Both the position numbers and the translations under genes were made by a program. The notes under the pieces were generated by a model. It searched no databases. It worked only from the letters and a program-made list of their open reading frames with translations, and was not told the DNA's origin. A DNA stretch of 64,000 bases from Isoetes taiwanensis (taxonomy: Eukaryota > Streptophyta > Lycopodiopsida > Isoetales > Isoetaceae): NCBI GenBank assembly GCA_021234155.1, contig JAJEKV010000102.1, positions 1-64,000 on the forward strand, read 5' to 3'. Below, piece by piece: positions 36,771 through 49,255 of this stretch (position 1 is its first letter; each line of letters opens with the position of its first letter).

Positions 36771-38720
36771 AGATTAAGGAAAAGGGAGGACTAAAAGGCA
36801 AAAGTGAAGGGAAAAGGCACGAGGGAAAGGGGAAGAGGGAAAAAGGGCCTGGGAAAAGGGGAAGAGGGAAAAAGGGACCGGGAAAAGGGGAAGAAGAAAA
36901 TGGTGAGGAAAAAGGAAAAGTGACATGGGAAAGGAAAAAGAAAAGGAAAACAAAGAGGGAGAGAGGAAAGGGAAGGAAGAAAGGGCAATGGGAAAAGAGT
37001 GGGGAAAAGGAGGAAAAGTAAAGGGAAAGGGGGCATTGGAAAAGCGAAAAGGGGAAGAAAAAGAAAAAGAAAAGCAATGGAAAGGGGAAAAGGGAGGGGA
37101 AAATGGGCATGAGAAAAGGGGAGAGGGAGATGGAAAAAAAGCACGAGAAAAAGCCCAAAGGAGAAAGGTTGAGAAAGGGAAAAAAATGATGGGAAAAAGA
37201 GCATGGAAAAAGTAAAAAAAAAAAAAAAGGGAAAGAAAAAGGAGGGGGAACGGACAAAGGGAAAAGAAGAAGAGGATGGAGAAAGGAGGAAAAGGGGTGC
37301 ATGGAAAAGGTGGGGAAATGGGAACTACGCAATTGAAAAGGAAAAGAGGAAACAAAAAGAAAAAAGGGGAGAGAAAAAAAGGGCACGGGGAAAAGGGGGA
37401 GGTTAGGGAAAGGAAAAAAAAGAAAAAAGGGGGTGGAAAGGTGAAAAGGAAAAGGCAAAGAGACACGAGGAAAAGGGGAAGAGGGAAAGAAGGAAGTGGT
37501 GAGGAAAGGGATAAGTGGCATGGGAAAAGAGAAAGACAAAGGGAAAAGAAAGGGAGGGAGGAAAGGAAGGCAAAAAAGGCAATGGGAAAAGGGGAAGAGG
37601 AAAGGGTGTGAAAAGCAGGAAAAGGGAAGGGAAAAAAGGGAAGAGGAAAAATGGTGGAGAGAAGGGAGAAAGGGGAAGAGAAAAAAAAGGGGAATGCAGA
37701 AAGGGGAAACGGGAAGGGAAAATGGGCACGAGGAAAAGGGGAGAGGGAAATGGAAAATGGGAAGGGCAAAAGGGCACGGAGAAAAGGGAAAAAGGGAAAG
37801 GGTGAGAAAGGAGGGAAAAGGAAGGGAAAAAGAAAAAAGAAAAAAGGAGGGGAACCGGGAAAAAAAAAAAGAGAAAAAAGATGGCGAAAGGCAAAAAAGG
37901 GTCGGGGAAAGGAAAGGGAAGGGAAAAAGAAAATGAAACGGGAGGAAGAAAGTGAAAAAGGACAGGGAAAAGGATGAAAAGGGAAGGGAAAGAAAAAGAA
38001 AAAAGAAAGGGAAAAAGGGCACGAGGAATGGGGAAGAGGGAAATGAAAAAAGAGACGGGGAAAAGAGCATGAAAACCGAAAGAGAGAAAGAGTGAGAAAA
38101 AAGAAAAAGTGAAGGGAAAAGAGCATGGGACAAGGGAAAAGAAAAAAAGAAAAGAAAGGGAGAAGGGGCACGAGGAAAAAGGGAAGAGGGTGCGAAAAAG
38201 AAGAAAAGGGGCACATAAAAATGGTGAGAAAAAAGAAGGGAAAAAGGGCACGATGAGAATAGGGAAGAGGGAAATGAAAAAAGAGAGGGGGAAAATGGCA
38301 TAACAAGAGAAAGAGTGAAAGGGTGAGAAAAAAGAAAAAAATGAAGGAAAAAAGAGCATAGGACAAAAACAAGAAAAGGGGCACATGAAAAAAGGTGGAG
38401 AAAAGGGAAGGAAAAAAGGAAAGGGAAATAGAAAAGGAAGAGGAGGGGAAAAGGAAAAGAAAAAAGAGCACAAGAAAAAGGGGAAGGGCCGGGAAAGGAT
38501 GAAAGGGAAGGAAAAAAAATGCATCAGAAAAAGGGGAAAGGGAAAAAGGAGAACAGGAAGTGGAAAGGGCAGGGAAGGAAAAAGCGAGATAAAAAGAAAA
38601 GAGGAAAAGGAAAAAATAAATGTGTAGGGAAAAGGAAAAAGGAAAGTCTGTAGAAAAATGGGAAAAAAGAAAAAGAAAAAGGGAAATCAAGGATAGAGCA
38701 AAAAGCAAAGAGAAAGAGAA
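36771..38720 (+). repeat. 2 kb purine-only tract (GGGAAAAGG-type)
   Basis: The plus strand is almost entirely G and A for about 1.95 kb, built from loosely repeated GGGAAAAGGGGAAGA, AAGGGCACGG and AAAAAGGAAA words. There are no fixed-period units. The huge minus-strand frames of 525 and 644 codons are Phe/Pro/Leu/Ser low complexity and follow from the lack of purines on that strand. Such tracts can form triplex or H-DNA. Confidence 0.9.
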
Positions 38721-40223
38721 ACGATACTTGAGTGCACAAAAACCTCTTATAGCCCAGCAACATTGGGCTTAGTTTCTATTATCTAAGATTTATGAAAAGG
38801 AGTTGAGCTGAACATGTTTCCATCCACACAGGTTCCCAGCTTATGCCCAGCAACGCTGGGCACCATTACTAGTATGTATTTAATTCTGTTGGTTGTCAGA
38901 CAGACTGATGCAACACGTGGCGCTTCTAAAAAGCCACTTGCATTATAGCATACCAGCAACTCATGACGGTGTCTCTTGGTTTGTCAGATACCAAGCATGC
39001 GCATCACCGATTCTTGTCTTGCGCTATTTTCATTTAGAGGCCATGGCCATACAAGCTTCCCGCCTTCTACATTTCAAAATTTGAATGTGCAGGTTGAAGC
39101 TTTGTATCAGACTTTCATTTCGAGGGCCGCGATTAAAGTTCTTTAAAAGTTCAAAACCGGATCTTTACTTCATCCCAATACAAAGCTTCCCGCCCCTATA
39201 ATTCGAATTTTGAATTTGCTTAATGTATAAAAAAAGCATGGATTGTAGGAGAATGGACTTTTCGATTTCCATATGCACGTTGTAAATTTCAAAACGAGGT
39301 TAGTACGGACGCTCGGCCACACGGCCAAATTGTTTGGGGCATACAAATTGTACACCTTCATTTCGCTACGATGCGATCCACGCAAGATGGAAGCTCCAAA
39401 TGATGTGTGGATAAGGATCCAACTGACTCCCTAATATGCTCCAGTCTTTCAATCGCAAAAAAGGAGGTCTAAAAATAAGAACTTACACCTCGACGTGTTG
39501 CGCCTTGCAGTGCTCAAAAAGTGTCGACATCCGGGCGGATGGCGGTTTATATCCATTGATCCGTTGAGTGGCAAGAAACCGCCATTTCGGACGTTTCAAG
39601 TTTAGTCCGATTTTGTGGTGACGGTAACTCGCCTCCCCGGGATATTGTGAGAGATTGAGAGGATGAAGGCATTCGAATCAATACGCTTCCTTGAGATGAG
39701 CCGCCCGATTGTCACAAGAGAATTATAACTTAAACCAGACTCTTTTTCTCGGCTTCATTACTCCAATCAGAATGAAGGAAAGGAATGACGGCTTGGGGAG
39801 GGAAACTTCTTTGAGATAATGAAGTGGACAAGTCCAAATTGGTGATAGGGTAGCTGCAAGAAAAGATCCAAGAGCCTCGAAGAGCAAACTTTGGGCTTCA
39901 ATGTAGGTTAAAGAATTTGAAGAAAATACCCCTTTGGCTTATGAGAAAGGAAGAGGCACTTTCGACCAATAGAGGAACTGAAGTTTGGATCAGGTGCATT
40001 CAGACGCAGTGGTCACGCCACAAGGTCCATTTACAACACTAGCAAAGGCCAATTAAGATCTGGAAAAACTAGAAGCAATCTTGGTTACATGAGTGAAGAA
40101 CCTAGCGACAAATGGGAGATAGTGGATATGATTTAATGCCCTACAACTCTTCTCTCAAGAAGATGGTATTGGAAATGGTACTAGGAGAGATCTACAAGAA
40201 GCTAGAAGCGACGATGTACGATC
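38721..40223. other. no supported gene
   Basis: Noncoding. CCCAGCAACNNTGGGC appears twice near 38753-38770 and 38847-38862. Short frames have no motif. The last 300 bp may belong to the decayed gene that follows. Confidence 0.45.
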
Positions 40224-41110
40224 ATGGCTTGTGATGATGTAGGCATCGTGAGGCTTTGGTTACCGTTCTCTATTCAAGCCATTCCACTAGCGTTGAAAAG
40301 AATGGGCACAAAAAAAGTGTTCGCTCCACGTCCACAAATTGTTGAGAATACACGGGTTACTAGGACAAAGATGGTGTATGCCATATTAGGAGAGATGCAC
40401 CACGTTGAATGTGCTGGTCCTGCCATAGCCATAAATGATAAGAATGACAAGGATTGTTGTGATATAGTTGGAATGAATGAACGCAATAATCTTTGGGTTG
40501 ACCTGGTTAGTCTCTTACAATTCCTTGTCAAATACTATGACTTAATGATTTTGTAAACTAATGGTGAGATTGAAGTTTGCATAAAATTGGATGAAATGGA
40601 ACTGACCAAGTTTGAGAAGTATGAGAGGGTATCCGTTGTCATCATGAATAGAGCAATTGAGAATGCAATTGCACATGCTAAATCAAAGAGCAACAAGAAT
40701 AATAAAAAAGATGTAGAGGTGACGGACGAGGAGAAGAAGGCTTAGAAAAATGGTTCTCATGTCAATCAAGATGACACGGTGGTTAGGTCTCTTTAAAGTT
40801 CAGAAAGAAACCCACGAGGTATTGAAATGGGTGTTCAATCAAACTGACATCCCGAGTCTAATATCTAGATTCGAGGAGGGAAAAAATTGCAAGTACATCA
40901 CTATGGATCTTACAAAGTAATTTTTCACTTGGCGTCTGATTTAAAAACTGAGAAAGCAATGTACAACATAAGTGGAGGAGGACAAGAAACATGTAAAAGT
41001 TGTCTGTACTGCAATCATGCAAGGAAGTCTAGTACTGGGAAGACTATTTCAACCTTGTCCCTTAACCAAGCAAATGCTCCTAATAAGCAAAGTTTCATTA
41101 AATGTGGAAT
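40224..41110 (+). pseudogene. decayed transposon-like gene, family uncertain
   Basis: Frames in order on the plus strand: 40224-40554 (TRTKMVYAILGEMHHVECAG; then ends at TAA), a continuation at about 40561-40745 in the same frame (ELTKFEKYERVSVVIMNRAI), and 40887-41110 (HLASDLKTEKAMYNISGGGQ then CKSCLYCNHARK). Stops separate the pieces. The block 'xLxxDLKxxxxMxxxxGG...CxxCLYCxxxR' is a pattern I associate with repeat-encoded proteins of plants and invertebrates, but I cannot name the family. It is probably a mobile-element gene. Confidence 0.5.
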
Positions 41111-43181
41111 ATATAGGGTAAGTTGGAATAATTTTAATGTAGGGTGTTTGGAGGGTTATGTATGCCTCTATACTTATAGTAGGGTTACATGTATTAAAAA
41201 GGGTTATATATACATGTTGCAAGAGAAGGTTATATATATCGTATATGTCACTACATACATATGTATGCATATATGTGTACATGATACTCAAATATATAAC
41301 CAATCCTTCCAATGTATGGCTGCTGCAGGGTTATCCTAAATTGGAAGGGTTCCAATGAAAGGGTTATATATACCCTATAAATGCTATGCCTATACCATTT
41401 TATACATCTATCTATCTTTAATATATAAAATACATATACATAAGTATCAACCATGCATAAGACACTTGCTTACCATATGCCATTATAGCCTAAAGCTATG
41501 TCATTAGTTCCAACATCTACGCAACAAGAAGAAGAGGATGGAAATATATTATGAGTTATACATAACCGGACTTTACGGACCACAAGCATACTATGGAGTC
41601 ATTTGTGGATTCATGTCATCAAATCTTCTAAATGGCATTTAATATGGATCTAATGCCAATTACATTCTCATCATATAATAGAGTGTAGGCTATATTTGAA
41701 GCTAAATGGAATGATCAGGTATCTTTGTTGGAGTTATATAGCCTAAATCTGAGATGAAGGTTGCATTAATAGAGCTTAAATTTTAGGAAGTATGGGCCCT
41801 ATTTCATGCTAAATGAATCCAGGGGAACTAGTTAAACAAGCTAAACATGCTCCATTTAGCTTAATGGTGAAAATTGAATTTTATTGGCTCCATTTAAATT
41901 TTGGCTCCAAATGGAGCCATGCCCCATTCCGATGGTAATTTCAAGTTGCTTGAAATGGGGGCCCCACCATTTAAAGCTCCATTTGAACTCAACAAAGGCT
42001 TTATTTAAAGCTACACATTGTAACTCAAAAGCGTGGATCGAGATGGGCGGATCTTTTATTATATTATTATATCTAATCGATTATCGGTTCAATATACTAC
42101 TAATGCACATTGAAAATTATAGCATTCTATCATTCAATCAAATATTAAAATCTACACCACTAACCCGAGATGTAGTAGCATTTGAAGTTGCCAATATATC
42201 GGTGAGTTTTCAACAAATACAACAATTTCAACAAGATTGAAAAACTAAAGATAAACTCAATGTAAGCACAAATGCAAACTCAACGAGATCAATTGCCATC
42301 TAATTTACCAAGATCAACACAATGTGGAGGCGGTGCAGAGGCCTCAGAGGTGCTCAAGAATAAAAATCAAATAGCATCCTTCCCAGAATAATGTAGGTCC
42401 ACATCGAAGGGTTTTGAATTTTGAACGGAGAATATTGGGGGAATTCATATTTTTGAATTTTAAATTCACGGGCGGGATTTTGGGGAAAATTTAAATATGG
42501 AGGGAGATTTAAAATTCAAATTTCAAAGTGCAAAAGCTGGGTGGTGGGACCTATCCATTTCTTCTCCTCCTCCACCATTCCCTCCCCCCTCCTCCCCTCC
42601 TCGCTATTACATTTGCATCTACCTCATCCCCTCCATCGCCTGCAATAGATCTCTATTGAGCCTCCTCCTCTTAGCCTCCTCTAAGATGGGATTTTATGCA
42701 TTTTCTTCTCCTCCTCCACCATCCATCCCCGCCCCAGGCGCTCCTATCCTCCCCCTCCTTCAAAAAATACTTGCAAAACCTCATCCCCTCCATCGCCTTC
42801 CGACTCTTCTAATGTATTTTTCTCCTCTAGAGCGCCACCTCTGCAACTTCTTTTTACAACATTTGATCTAGTGACCAATTACCTTATACAATTGGAGTGC
42901 ATATTGTATGGTCGATTCTGCAGATGAAGCAAGCTAGCAACTAGACTACATGCAATTAGTATGTATTTATTTTAATGCATTGATTTCATCTCTGTCTTAT
43001 TATGTGTTCCACATGCAGTTAGAGTAAATTACATCTCTAATACTTAAATATACAAATCTTATTTTCTTAGACTCTTCAAGATATAGTGGTTTAAGTAAAT
43101 GTTTACAAAAAAAGAAAAAGGCTTGTGCTATCAAATGGCAAAAGAAATGACGATATATATACTTTTTTTTGTGTGGCTGGT
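41111..43181. other. no supported gene
   Basis: AT-rich with ATATAC-type words (41.2-41.45 kb). 41.8-42.0 kb repeats GCTCCATTT/AAATGGAGC in both orientations and may be a small inverted-repeat element. 42540-42790 is CCTCCT-rich. Open frames (41884-42240, 42497-42871) show no motif. Confidence 0.4.
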
Positions 43182-43519
43182 GAAGGAAATGTGTGTGTGT
43201 GTGGGGCTGATCGGGCCAAATGGCGCAATGGCTTTATTTGAAGGAAATAATCCATCGCGCCATTTGAGACAGATCAAAAAAAAAAAAAAAAAAAATTTTT
43301 TTGAGTTAAGATTATGAACTTGCCAGCAAAAGACTGATTGATTTGAAGAGCGATAATGCCATCGCGCCATTTGGCGTAACTAGTCATCAAAAAAAAAAAA
43401 AAAAAATTTTTTTTTTTTTTTGGTTCCAAATGGCGATAAACATGGCCATTTTCTTTCAAATGGCGCCATCGCGCCATTTGGAAAAAGATCAGCCCCACAC
43501 ACACACACATTTCTTCCTT
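43182..43519. mobile_element. 338-bp fold-back (MITE-like) element
   Basis: The left arm (43182-43301) and right arm (about 43388-43519) are inverted copies: GAAATGTGTGTGTGTGTGGG then GCTGATC on the left is mirrored by GATCAGCCCCACACACACAC ACATTTC on the right. Both contain CCAAATGGCGC words, and both end inward in poly(A)/poly(T) runs of about 20. No target duplication was identified. The flanks keep repeating GCGCCATTT up to about 44.0 kb. Confidence 0.75.
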
Positions 43520-44111
43520 CAATGGCGCCATTTTGCAAAGACAAGACTTTTCCCAGGTTGTAATTGCCTAATGGTGCCACACCGCCATTTCCTTCAAATA
43601 GCATTCTGACGCCATTTCTTTATCCCAACCGACTATGTTAAAGCCGTCGATGAGGTTTTTTGAGACTTATTAAAATAGATTTTGCAACATATGCCTATCT
43701 CATGTAAAAGCTGTTGATATATTTAAAGCAAAAATGGTGCAAATTCTAGAATTTGCTAGGTGATTACACATAAGTAAAATGGCGCTCTTGCGCTATTTGC
43801 AAGGCCACTTCAACATTTTAATGTGTTTAAATGCAACTTACGTGGGAATAAATAGAGTATATTTGGACCATGTTTCAGACTAAATGCCCGGTTTATACAG
43901 GTACTTTTGCTTCATTTCATTTCAAATGCGCTAGGTTTTCATGTTATTTCTTATAGTTTTTTTAGTATATGCGCCATAGTGTTCTTCTTTGAGTGCATTT
44001 TTGCCATTTCATCCCAAATGCAGCAATTTTTGTGCCATTTCCTTTAGTTTTTCCACTAAATAGTGCAGATTTGATCAATAAATTTCTTGAAAAAACAAGG
44101 AACAAAACAAT
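43520..44111. other. no supported gene
   Basis: Noncoding. GCGCCATTT-like words recur near 43525, 43580, 43610, 43783 and 43970, suggesting decayed flanking copies of the fold-back family. Confidence 0.4.
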
Positions 44112-45180
44112 TTGGTGAAAGTTGGAATCGCGAAATTTCCATATTTAATGAAACTGTGCTTTAATAGAGGAGAAGAAGATCCCAAGTTCCATGGCATTTT
44201 CCCCATTCCATTAGAGAGGGTTCATAGAGCACTTTGCGGCTTTGTGAGAATCATCGACAAGATGATATTTTTGAAAAGCAGATTAAAGTGTGGAACATTT
44301 TGACAAGAAGAGAAGAGAGGAAGGAATTCGTAGAGTTGAACATGTTCTATCGAGCGATTTGCATGGTGGCAATGTAAGATTAGAGCTCGATGAGAAAGCG
44401 GGCAGGGAAGAACACAAGTGTGCCCTATGGAAGGTGTCAATTGGAGGGATGGCTTCGATGCTTCATAAAGAATCATAGAGAGGCTCACGAGCGGAAACGG
44501 ATGGGAGAAAAGGTCTATGAATTTGAAAAATTGCTGGTTGATGCGAGGCGGGACCGCCTGAGATGGCGTTAGATTCGACATTGAGGAAAAAAAAGCATGG
44601 GATGCATTGTGAATTGTTCCCATACATTCGGAGAATGGACCTCACAAGAGAAGATGTAGAAATGTTCATATAGCAAGCCAATAACAAATTTATTAGAGCT
44701 TTCATAGACGGATGGGGGAGAGTGAAGTCAATGACTACTTGCACATCTTTTTTGGGCTCATGCACCTTGGGTTTTAGGAAGTATGGAAGCCTAGCGATTA
44801 GTGGAGTGCACAAGGCATGGAGAAGTAGCATAAACAAGCTAAAATAGCCTTTCATCGTAACACTCAAAGAGGGGGTGGAAATGTGGGAACTAAAGGCAGG
44901 ATTCTCAGTGGTTTTATAGAAGGCGATGGCTAAAATCGACAAGAAGGTCGCATTTAAGGAGCAACCTAAGTCGTAAACACCATTGGCATAATTTGAAGAG
45001 AAAAACGGAAAGTTGCTTGGCAAAATTCTAGGCCCCACTAGCATCGCATTTGATTGGAGATCTAAGAGACAAAGAATCGGTAAAGTATACTTGTAATGTG
45101 TAGCATGTTCACAGCAAAAAATAGAAGTACTTGCCTCCAACCTTGTTTGCACAACTGATCCTCTAGCGTCATGTATCATG
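44112..45180 (+). pseudogene. decayed coding sequence of an unidentified dispersed repeat
   Basis: The plus-strand pieces are GIAKFPYLMKLCFNRG (44112 onward, also seen at 65-307 minus), EHKCALWKVSIGGMASMLHK near 44410-44470, and later MDLTREDVEMFI near 44635-44670 followed by ANNKFIRAFIDGWGRVK. In-frame stops separate them. I do not recognise the protein. The 238-codon frame on the opposite strand (45179-44463) lies over the same DNA, has no motif, and is more likely a shadow. Confidence 0.4.
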
Positions 45181-48100
45181 GTGAAGCAGTGGAGTTCGCT
45201 ATTGCTTGCATTTATAACCCCTTAGGTTATGATGCTTTACAAGATAACAATAAAAAAAGGTTACTTTTGATTAAAGTTGTGAAAATTGTTACATTGAAAA
45301 ACAAAATATAACGATTCATTGTTGCTCCAGTGCGAGCTCTTCTTCATTATCTTCATCATCATCATCAGCTCCGTCCTCGTCTTCGTCTTCGTCTTCGCCT
45401 CTTCTCCTCAAACCCGCAATCACCCTATCAAGCGTTCCTCCAATCATCCACCATCTCTTTGTACATGTCCCTCTCCTATCCCAATACCACAACGTGTTCT
45501 TTTGCCTGAATTAGCAACCTCGTTGCCATTAAGGTTTTTTTGAGATTAAAAAAGGGCCTTCAAAACATGCCAACTAAGCCAAATGAAGATAAATGAACTA
45601 CCAATCAGAAATCGAGAGTAAGGCAGTTCAGGTCGGTCGGTCAAAGCTGTTATAACTAACTCACTGGATCACATTTTCTAGCATAACTATTGATAGAAAA
45701 GTCCAAATGAGCTCGTTTAGTGCAATAGATAGATCTCGTTGAGATCTTTCCAATCTTAGGTGCTTTGCACATATTTTAACCACTTATGATTGTCAAAACT
45801 CAAAAATATGGTTTTGCCATTTTTTACTATCCTCTGGGGCTAAAAGATATGCAAAACCACCCAAGGTTGGAAAGATCTCAATAAAATATTTATTGCACCA
45901 AACAAGTTCATTTGGACTTCTATCAACATTATGCTAGAAAATGTGATCTAATGAGGACCAATATTCCTAAATACGGATTATGTTTTTTACGGTTTAGTTC
46001 ATATAACTTAATGGAGATTCTTAGAAGGCCCTTTTTGATCTCAAAAATCCCTAATTTTCATAACCACCTCTTCGATGCGGTTGTTGGGGCATAACCTTCC
46101 CCTCTATGACCTTCTATTCATTCACTTGAATTGCCTTTTGCGGCTCAGAAGCATGGAGAAGGTTGAATTCATTCTCTTCTTCTTTCTCGCTGAATTGTAA
46201 CGGCATTTTCCTTTAGAAGATCATCTTGCTCATTCAACCTCTTCATTAGAAACACCCAACACTATGTCAAAGGGAGTTCTATCCTCCGACATTTTCCCCT
46301 AAACCCTGATTGAGGATGTGGAGGCCATAGATGACAAATGGGAGGGCGTTAAGATTATAGAAGTGAGGAGCAAAGACTCTAACCGGGAGGAAGGAGCACA
46401 ATGCAAGGATCTCAATTTATACATATTAGCGCTTGAACATATTAAAAGGCTCGGAAGAGCCGCGACATGTCGGCGGATTCTACGCCGGTTGTCGGCTAGA
46501 ACACATTAATGAATGCTTGTCCATTTGGAACACATTAATAACTATTCTAACTAATCGTGTATCACACCACGCTGAAATCAGACACGCGCTTTAAAAACCC
46601 TATGAAGGGTTTTGGAGCTGTGATCCGTCTTTGTCATTCTCTCTTCCACGGATATTGAAAATTAAAAATAGGAAACGTAATATTCGGCACATTTTCAAAA
46701 AAAAAAACTTTTCCCATTAAGAAACAAAATAATTACAAACATTGCGGGCCTGGGAGGAGGAGCCCGATGCCTATGATAAGGGCGGACAAGCTCTTCACGG
46801 AGGGGTGATAATTAGAAGCTCCTCCAACATGATTGCTATATGTATTACGTTCTTATACTCTGCAACCTTATCTTCCGCTCATTGAAGTTGAGCTGGGGCA
46901 GCCTCGTATAACCGATTAGTTTATTTAAGCATCTCTTGGAGGTTAGATCTGAAGGCCCACAATTGCGATCTATGGTTAAGTGATTGTCGCGCACTAAAAT
47001 CACAATCCCTATAAAGGCGGCCTTGTCCTCTAGATTTAAGCCGACGTCTTCATCATTCTTTTCTTTGAAAGGCGGATCCGTTCCTATTATTACCAAGATG
47101 AATGTTTTTAATTTCCTTGACCCTATTTGAGACAAGAAGAGATGGAATGTAGAGGCCATTGAAATTGATGGGAGAACTCGGGAGAGATGGTTAGCGGATG
47201 TGGTAGGAAGAGATGGCGGATAGGAGAAAAAAAGGCCTGAGCGTTTTATATAGAAACTAGAGATATCGTTGGAATGCAAAAGGAAGTCCCGATAAAGTTG
47301 TTTTTAATAATTGACGAGGTTAAATTATATGAAAATCAAGAGCAACGGTAGCCTATCACGCATCATGGGATCCGTCATATTTCAACTTGGTTGTATCCCG
47401 CATAAAAAGAAATGTTATTGTGGAATAAATGCCACGTCCTTGGCATGGCGTTGTCATCCACATGAGATGTGAGTAGGCGATCATCCACATGCCACGTGCT
47501 TTGATACTAAGGGCATAGTATTTTTGGTATATAGTTTGGCGATAGCTAGATATTTGTGGAAACATATAGTTTTCCATTTATAAATTAGGAATTTGTACAT
47601 ACATTAGGATTCTTATGCGTTATGGAGATCCACGACTAAATCCATTGATTGCTACCTAATTGCAAGCATGGCATTGTTCACTTTGTATCTTTTAATAAAA
47701 ACAAAACAAGAGTCATTGATAGAATTAATAATTTTTACTAATAATTTTGATATACAATCTATATAAGTAATTTTATCGATACATAACCAAAGATAGAACT
47801 TCTCATTGAAGCAAAGATAGAGCAAGGCATGGAATCACACGACGCCGCGAAATCCATTGATTGCTACCTAATTGCAAGCAAGGCATTTCGTGGTGGTGTG
47901 ATCTTTTAATGAAACAAGAACATACATTTGAACAACCTAATAGATAGAAGCAAAAAATAGAGAAAACTTTTCTTTGAAGCAAAAATAGATAGATACAACG
48001 GCAAATCTTAGGATCCGTTGTTCAGAGAAAGCATTGATTTTCATCATTGGTCTAGAGCAATTTGTCCTAATCAATTCAAATCACAACCTATAGTTCTCAT

Positions 48101-48640
48101 CCTTCTGACTCGGAGCTTCTTCTCCAATGCATCTTGGTAGGATATTGCATGAGTTCAAGTTTTACTTGCCTCATTATTCTTCTTAGTACATGGCGAATGT
48201 TTTGTAATCAATGTCGCTCATGCGCCCGGCGCCCTCGTGAATAAATTTCAACTATATCCATTTTCTTGTGGAACTTCTATAAACATTTTCAATTGGATCT
48301 CCTTGAATCTCTTCATCACCCTTTAGGTAGGGGTGATGTAGATGAAAACTTGCCTTAAAATGGCCTATCTTGGCGTGGTAAAATACAAGGAAAATGAATT
48401 TATTTTAATTAGAATGTGGAAGCCTAAGCCGGCAAAATTTTCCCGATACAAGGCTGATGGGAACATTCAAAGTGGACATAGATCTTCTATTTTTAACATA
48501 CCCATTTGATATACGACCTCTTCCATGTAACGGAAGGATGCTAGGATGCTTTTAAAAATGGACCGTTGCTTCAACCACCTTCTAGAGGAATAAATAAATT
48601 AATTGTTTTTTCCAATAATATTTCATTTCTTGAGAGAAAT
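45181..48640. other. no supported gene
   Basis: A 3.5 kb stretch without a recognisable gene. 45360-45395 is a short TCATC/TCGTCTTCG simple repeat. A 31-bp sequence starting AATCCATTGATTGCTACCTA is present at about 47640 and 47850. The motif ATCACACGACG occurs at 47834-47844, the same word that bounds the 48.6-52.7 kb interval. Minus frame 46845-47279 has no motif. Confidence 0.45.
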
Positions 48641-48651
48641 ATCACACGACG

Positions 48652-49255
48652 AAAGCCTAGATATGCGTGAAAAGGACCGATTGTATTTAACTGGTGTGAA
48701 TAAATACAAATAAAATAATTTTTATTAGTAATTTACGGTAATACAATCTATACATAAATAATTTTACCGATACAAGTTGGAAAATATATAACTTCCAATT
48801 TTTCAAGCTTTCGTCGTCAATTTCATGCTCTTTCAATCCTGCCGCTTGATCCAACAAGGCAATGACTTCCATGTTATCGACCCCGACTTCCAACCTTGGG
48901 TGAGTCAAGCCGCCAGCCTAAAAAAATTAAATATATTGCTTGCTCTCGCCAGACCGGCTTGGTCGTCAAAATATTGTAACACAACATCCGTACGAATTGC
49001 TATCACCCTTTCGGTGTTTGATGCCAATTGGGAATGGTTCCCGAACATGCATAATGCACGGATGTAATAGACAAACTCGCACCTTTTAGACTCGAAAGTT
49101 CTGCTGAAGATGATTATCTCCCCATTAACGAATCTTGAGATATATCGTAACAATGTGGAGTCCTTCAATCTTTCCCCCCCCCGTGCATGTCGGCAAGAAA
49201 AATCATCTACTTCGACAAATAAGAACCCTCAAGCTTATCTTCTTCACATTTCTCC
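48652..49255. other. 3' flank of the acidic protein trace, no supported gene
   Basis: Opposing short frames (48687-48908 minus, 48825-49067 plus, 49168-48905 minus) show no motif. The minus ones could be downstream exons of the acidic protein, but no splice signals or homology support this. Confidence 0.35.

Noticed and set aside
36724-38708. Minus-strand ORFs of 525 and 644 codons
   Set aside because: They are Phe/Pro/Leu/Ser low complexity and overlap in different frames over a purine-only tract, where stop codons cannot easily occur.
44463-45179. 238-codon minus-strand ORF
   Set aside because: No motif. The opposite strand carries better protein-like pieces linked to a repeated peptide, so this is probably a shadow.
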